From Sedimentisphaerales bacterium (lineage in GTDB: Bacteria > Planctomycetota > Phycisphaerae > Sedimentisphaerales > SM23-30), in contig JAFGDI010000340.1 in assembly GCA_016932145.1 (NCBI GenBank), positions 1-5,234 of the forward strand: a stretch of DNA of 5,234 nucleotides, given 5' to 3'. The position numbers were made by a program, and so were the translations under genes. Positions 3,085-5,234 of this stretch are shown in pieces (position 1 is the stretch's first letter; every line of letters starts with the position of its first letter). The notes under the pieces are model-generated. The model had not been told where the DNA came from and did not search any database. It worked only from the letters and a program-made list of their open reading frames with translations.

Positions 3085-4927
3085 GCTCACGGCGGCATTA
3101 TCGATATTTAATATAATGTTTTCCGGAGGATGTGCTCCTGTTGGTTCGGTTAATACCCGGGCCGGTGGTTACAGAGATGGCGAGCTGAATGGAGTAGGCA
3201 ACTACTCGGGAGAAAACGCTTCAGTTGGCCCTCAGATCTCTGACGATTATCAGGAGATGAAGGAATGGAACTTCAATTCGCGGATGAACAAGCGTTCATC
3301 CGCGAATCGGAATCCAGCCGGTGAAACATTATTGAGTGATGAGCAGGTTCTGGCCCAGGTTCAAGAGCGAGAAGCCCCGCGTAAGACTAAAACATATCAG
3401 TATTATAATCCTTCAGACCCCAGAGCCGATCAGGATGGTTTTGTCTCTATTGAGTTACCAGATGATGCCAGACCGGTGGCAAAGCAGCAGAAAGATTACC
3501 ATAATGCTGAGTTTGCCAGTGATGATCAGTTTGCTGATAATGACCAGCAATTTTCTGGCTATAGTTCAGCATCAAAGAGTAATTCAGGGTATGATAACAG
3601 ACAGTTGGCTTTGAATGATGTTGAGAGTAGATATCGGCCTGAAAGCCAACAGCGGCAAATGGAATATCAGCCAGTGACGCAGGGGCAGCAATATCGGCCT
3701 GATCAACCGGCTTTACCTCCTTTGCCTGCTGGTATTAACCCTATGGGCCAGCCAGAGTCACTTAACGGCGGTTATGCCCAGCCGGCCGACGGTCAGCCGT
3801 TAATTAAAGCTGCCAGAGTTACTGGCATAACAGTTAACGGACAATTGCCAGCTAATACTGTTAATCAGACTATGACACCTGTCGTACAACAGCCAAATAT
3901 GCAATCAACTGGTGGGGCGGTTAATAGCTGGCAGCAAACCCCGGCGACACAGCCGTCATTATCCAGTAATCAGGGATATTATGCTACCCAGTCACAGCCG
4001 TCAACTAACGGTTATGCTTTACCCAGATTGGATAGTAACCCGGCTAATACTCCGGTCTTTTATGCCGGGGGAAATACTACACCACAAGCTACAATTAACA
4101 ATCAGTTAGCCAGTATGCCGGTTAATAATGTGCAGGTTACACCTGATACTAAGGTTATCCGGGCCAGGGCTGAATATGCACCGGCTTTACAGGCCCAGGC
4201 AGGTATTACTAATGTCGATGAGCTTGCTGTTAATCTGGAAAGGCTTTTACGCAATGATCCTGATAATGTCGATCTGCAGATGGCTTTGCGTTATGCTTAT
4301 GCCGCTCGCGGCGAGCATGACAGGGCCTTGCAAGAGCTTGATATGATCCCGATCGAAAAGCAACGCGATAGTATCGCTCTGGCACGCGCTACAATATTAA
4401 GCTCTCAGCTTACCAGCAGTAATGACCCTATGGTGGCAAATAGTGCCCTTAGTGCTATTCGTTCACTACAGGATAAGATTGCTAATAAGGCCGATCTGAA
4501 AATATCTACTTTCAAAGTCTGTTCCAGAGTTGATAATTTCGGACAGTATCAGGAAATAGCCAAAAATTATTTAGAAGCGGGTAATGCCTGTGAAGTTTTA
4601 ATTTATTGTGAATTAGAAAATTATCAATATCTGCAAGATGATGAAGGTAAATATTCTACCAGTCTGCACGCCGAGATAACCCTTTTTGATTCCAGTCTGA
4701 ATGTTTTGCAGCAGGTAAGTGATGATGTGGTTGATACCCCATCTTACAATAAGCGGAAAGACTTTTTCCTGCGTGGCCCGTTCAAGATACCCCAGCTTAA
4801 GGCGGGTAAGTATCAGATAGTGATCTCAATGGAAGACAAAGTGGCTGGCAAAAGAGCTTTGGCTGCCAGATATAATTTTGAGGTCAAGGGTAGAGACTTT
4901 TCTACTGGCAGTGAATTAACCAATTGA
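3050..4927 (+). CDS. Probable lipoprotein with Q/N/P-rich linker, TPR-like segment and C-terminal beta-rich domain
   Basis: This 625-residue protein is of unknown function. Residues 5-12 are basic (RLVRRAVK) and 13-24 hydrophobic, followed by SGGC with C28 as the likely lipidated cysteine. The -3 residue is Ser rather than Leu/Val/Ile, so the lipobox is not canonical. Residues ~35-145 are polar. Residues ~150-367 are low-complexity, rich in Q, N, P, S, G and Y, and probably disordered. Residues ~388-480 look helical, with one TPR-like unit at 413-434 (LRYAYAARGEHDRALQELDMIP). Residues ~482-614 form a likely beta-sandwich, with RVDNFGQYQEI (493-503), KRKDFFLRGPFKIP (568-581) and AGKYQIVISMEDKVAGKRA (585-603). 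That last domain resembles one I recall from Planctomycetota proteins. The layout suggests a cell-envelope protein with a long flexible tether carrying a C-terminal binding domain. It is probably cotranscribed with acpS, 7 nt downstream. The family is not named, and the alternative start at 2996 is less likely. Confidence 0.85.
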   Translation: MAEQRLVRRAVKLTAALSIFNIMFSGGCAPVGSVNTRAGGYRDGELNGVGNYSGENASVGPQISDDYQEMKEWNFNSRMNKRSSANRNPAGETLLSDEQVLAQVQEREAPRKTKTYQYYNPSDPRADQDGFVSIELPDDARPVAKQQKDYHNAEFASDDQFADNDQQFSGYSSASKSNSGYDNRQLALNDVESRYRPESQQRQMEYQPVTQGQQYRPDQPALPPLPAGINPMGQPESLNGGYAQPADGQPLIKAARVTGITVNGQLPANTVNQTMTPVVQQPNMQSTGGAVNSWQQTPATQPSLSSNQGYYATQSQPSTNGYALPRLDSNPANTPVFYAGGNTTPQATINNQLASMPVNNVQVTPDTKVIRARAEYAPALQAQAGITNVDELAVNLERLLRNDPDNVDLQMALRYAYAARGEHDRALQELDMIPIEKQRDSIALARATILSSQLTSSNDPMVANSALSAIRSLQDKIANKADLKISTFKVCSRVDNFGQYQEIAKNYLEAGNACEVLIYCELENYQYLQDDEGKYSTSLHAEITLFDSSLNVLQQVSDDVVDTPSYNKRKDFFLRGPFKIPQLKAGKYQIVISMEDKVAGKRALAARYNFEVKGRDFSTGSELTN

Positions 4928-4934
4928 ATCTGAG

Positions 4935-5234
4935 ATGAAGCAGTACAAGAGATATATCAGTCAGGGAATCGATCTGGTGGAGGTTGTCCGGATCGAGCAA
5001 ATGCTGGCCCGTCATAGCTGGGAGGGGCTTTCGCGTATCTTCACCCAGGCTGAGCGTGATTATGCCAGGCAATATAAAAAGAACCCTTCTGAAAGACTCG
5101 CCGGCAGATATGCCGTTAAAGAGGCCGTACTGAAACTATTAGGTACGGGCCTGCGCGATGGTCTCGAAATGATCGATATTGAAACGACCAATGATTCACT
5201 GGGCAAGCCCATTGCCTCTCTTACCGGGAAAACC
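4935..5234 (+). CDS. acpS: Holo-[acyl-carrier-protein] synthase, 3' end missing
   Basis: One hundred codons run from ATG 4935 to the right edge, with the stop outside; AcpS is usually ~120-130 residues. The enzyme moves the 4'-phosphopantetheine arm of CoA onto a serine of apo-ACP, activating it for fatty acid synthesis. Signature motifs are GIDLVEVVRI (11-20), FTQAERDYA (36-44), RLAGRYAVKEAVLKLLGTG (54-72) and GKP (90-92). D13 and E63 correspond to the two Mg2+-binding acidic residues, and K62 precedes E63 as in the family. The N-terminus has about six more residues than the common form (MKQYKRYISQ before GID). No other ATG, GTG or TTG start is available. No clear Shine-Dalgarno is seen, and the 7-nt gap after the lipoprotein stop suggests coupling to that gene. 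Confidence 0.95.
   Translation, partial: MKQYKRYISQGIDLVEVVRIEQMLARHSWEGLSRIFTQAERDYARQYKKNPSERLAGRYAVKEAVLKLLGTGLRDGLEMIDIETTNDSLGKPIASLTGKT

Noticed and set aside
3630..3705. Repeated 12-nt atatcggcctga within the lipoprotein gene
   Set aside because: It encodes the YRP/YRPD-like pieces of the low-complexity linker and is explained by coding content; no further copies make a regular repeat array.
3336..4346. Alternative-frame open stretches inside the lipoprotein gene (3336-3614, 3912-4109, 4128-4346)
   Set aside because: They are same-strand shadows of the 625-residue frame, without ribosome binding sites or motifs.

Overview
The window looks like a bacterial chromosome fragment, with base composition by eye somewhat below 50% GC, standard genetic code, tightly packed housekeeping genes and no sign of mobile DNA. 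The best guess for the source is a planctomycete, perhaps an anaerobic member of the Phycisphaerae. This rests mainly on the C-terminal domain of the large lipoprotein-like gene, which resembles one I associate with Planctomycetota proteins. It is an inference from memory and not a search result.

Left half, minus strand, read from about 1645 down to 1: a DUF167/YggU-family protein, then folK (folate biosynthesis pyrophosphokinase), then a small NifU C-terminal-domain Fe-S carrier. Their starts and stops overlap by 4 nt or lie 6 nt apart, so they look like one translationally coupled operon. A very strong hairpin with a U7 tract follows. Only 7 nt after it comes the start codon of a cyclase/kynurenine-formamidase-family metal hydrolase, whose last ~30 codons lie outside the window. 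The hairpin either ends the first operon or attenuates the hydrolase gene.

Centre: a 279-nt divergent intergenic region (1646-1924) with two short dyads and a weak promoter candidate separates that operon from a plus-strand gene. This gene encodes a 238-residue coiled-coil protein with a C4 zinc ribbon (CT398/HP0958-like family), has a strong ribosome binding site, and ends at a clear intrinsic terminator (2676-2704).

Right half, plus strand: a 408-nt non-coding stretch (2642-3049) holds the terminator, an 18-nt near-perfect direct repeat whose two copies both carry a -10-like TAAAAT, and a stretch between them that can fold into several hairpins and faintly resembles one arm of a c-di-GMP-I riboswitch. 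It also holds a promoter candidate, a possible 43-codon small ORF, and a hairpin just upstream of a strong GGAGG site. Then comes a 625-residue probable lipoprotein with a long Q/N/P-rich disordered middle, a TPR-like segment and a C-terminal beta-rich domain. Seven nucleotides later starts acpS (holo-ACP synthase), cut by the right edge.

Nothing here is a convincing new defence or mobile system. The most rewarding targets are the leader region and architecture of the large lipoprotein, and the terminator that abuts the hydrolase start codon.
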